Shown: piece by piece, positions 63,526 to 64,000 of the stretch
How positions within the stretch are numbered: position 1 is the stretch's first letter
Layout of the letters: each line of letters begins with the position of its first letter
DNA from: Hemicentrotus pulcherrimus
Lineage: Eukaryota; Echinodermata; Echinoidea; Camarodonta; Strongylocentrotidae
DNA length: 64,000 nucleotides
Assembly (NCBI GenBank): GCA_003118195.1
Contig: BEXV01000675.1
Coordinates: forward strand, 78,192-142,191
Direction: 5' to 3'
Position numbers and translations under genes: made by a program
Notes under the pieces: generated by a model
The model's database searches: none
Told to the model about the DNA's origin: nothing
The model's input: only the letters and a program-made list of their open reading frames with translations

Positions 63526-63866
63526 CCCATTTCTAGCCTACCTTACTTCTTGAGATAGAAACAAATCCCAAGAGAGAATACACACACTGACCTTGTCCTC
63601 ACACAACCTCATCTTTGACCTCGGCAGGTCAAATGTCATGAGGGTCATGCTGGAAGGTTTCTTATCCAGATGGCCAGCCACTCAAGCCCTTAGGGAACAA
63701 TTACAGTGACCTTCTTTTGGATCTTCCTCCCAATCCCAACACATCTTGTGAAAATTGCTCCATCTTACTTTTTATAACCTGTGCCAGTCACCACTTCTTT
63801 AGTAGCTGTAAGTGTGTTTGTCTGTAATAATACGGTAATGTGTTTGTCTGCATCGCTTTGTATATC

Positions 63867-63965
63867 CCCCCCCCCTCTCCCTCTCTCTTTCATATCAAGC
63901 AAATTTTCATCATATTTCATGCTCACATGCTCTCTACATCTATCTCTCTCTCTCTCCCTCTCTCA
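63867..63965. repeat. C-rich and (CT)n tract
   Basis: A poly-C run (about 63867-63876) and CT repeats (about 63940-63965) lie on the plus strand, with an open frame that is compositional only. Confidence 0.85.
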
Positions 63966-64000
63966 CTTGGGGGTGGGGGTTAATTAAAACAAAATTATAA

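Larger units (their letters stand above)
47601..64000 (-). other. 5' flank or first intron of the RBFOX gene
   Basis: No coding exon is recognised here. No clear TATA box was found just upstream of 47600. Contents: GC-richer blocks (49860-50030, 60640-60960), foldback copies (52798, 55777, 57132, 63449), an A-rich tract, a poly-C gap, a 3 x 100 bp tandem repeat, a 13-bp tandem repeat and GA/CT microsatellites. Further alternative promoters could lie here, since RBFOX genes often have distant first exons. Confidence 0.5.

Overview
This is a non-coding-rich, AT-rich eukaryotic genomic window with large introns, (GA)n microsatellites, poly-C/poly-G tracts and three assembly gaps. The only gene I can support is an RBFOX (Fox-1/A2BP1) RNA-splicing factor on the minus strand. 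I recognise it from its RNA-recognition motif (RRM), which is split over four exons. Two of these exons, of exactly 54 and 93 nt, match the vertebrate RBFOX exon lengths as I recall them. The RRM is closer to vertebrate RBFOX than to the fly protein (for example NNATARVMTNK). No vertebrate-type SINE or LINE is visible, and the DNA is rich in short foldback elements. A marine deuterostome invertebrate, most likely an echinoid, fits best. That assignment is inference.

Layout in transcription order, high to low coordinates. 47601-64000: 5' flank or upstream intron, with foldback repeats, a 3 x 100 bp tandem array and GC-rich blocks. 47600-47376: first recognised coding exon, a His-Pro-Met repeat. 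39699-39361: Pro/Gln/Ala-rich N-terminal exon. 35416-35183: candidate alternative first exon, with a TATA-like box and a strong donor upstream at 35.9 kb. 22284-22126: start of the RRM (RNP2), with a second in-frame donor at 22108. 21036-20983: 54-nt exon. 13514-13422: 93-nt exon (RNP1). 5502-5430: end of the RRM. 1678-1494: RGRG/Ala-Pro-Tyr C-terminal exon. The last coding exons and the 3' UTR lie beyond base 1. All junctions I could place keep the reading frame.

Two signals stand out. First, the 93-nt exon, which carries half the RRM, has six copies of the RBFOX target UGCAUG within about 640 nt. One overlaps the 3' splice site and one overlaps the 5' splice site, so the gene looks built to regulate its own splicing. 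Second, an imperfect foldback element of about 70 bp occurs at least 11 times, plus degenerate halves. Its arms read GTTGAGAGCCAGAAGGGCAT and the complement, and it forms a pre-miRNA-sized hairpin. Other observations are an excess of the palindrome TACCGGTA, a structured 1.1-kb intron inside the RRM, and long one-strand purine tracts.
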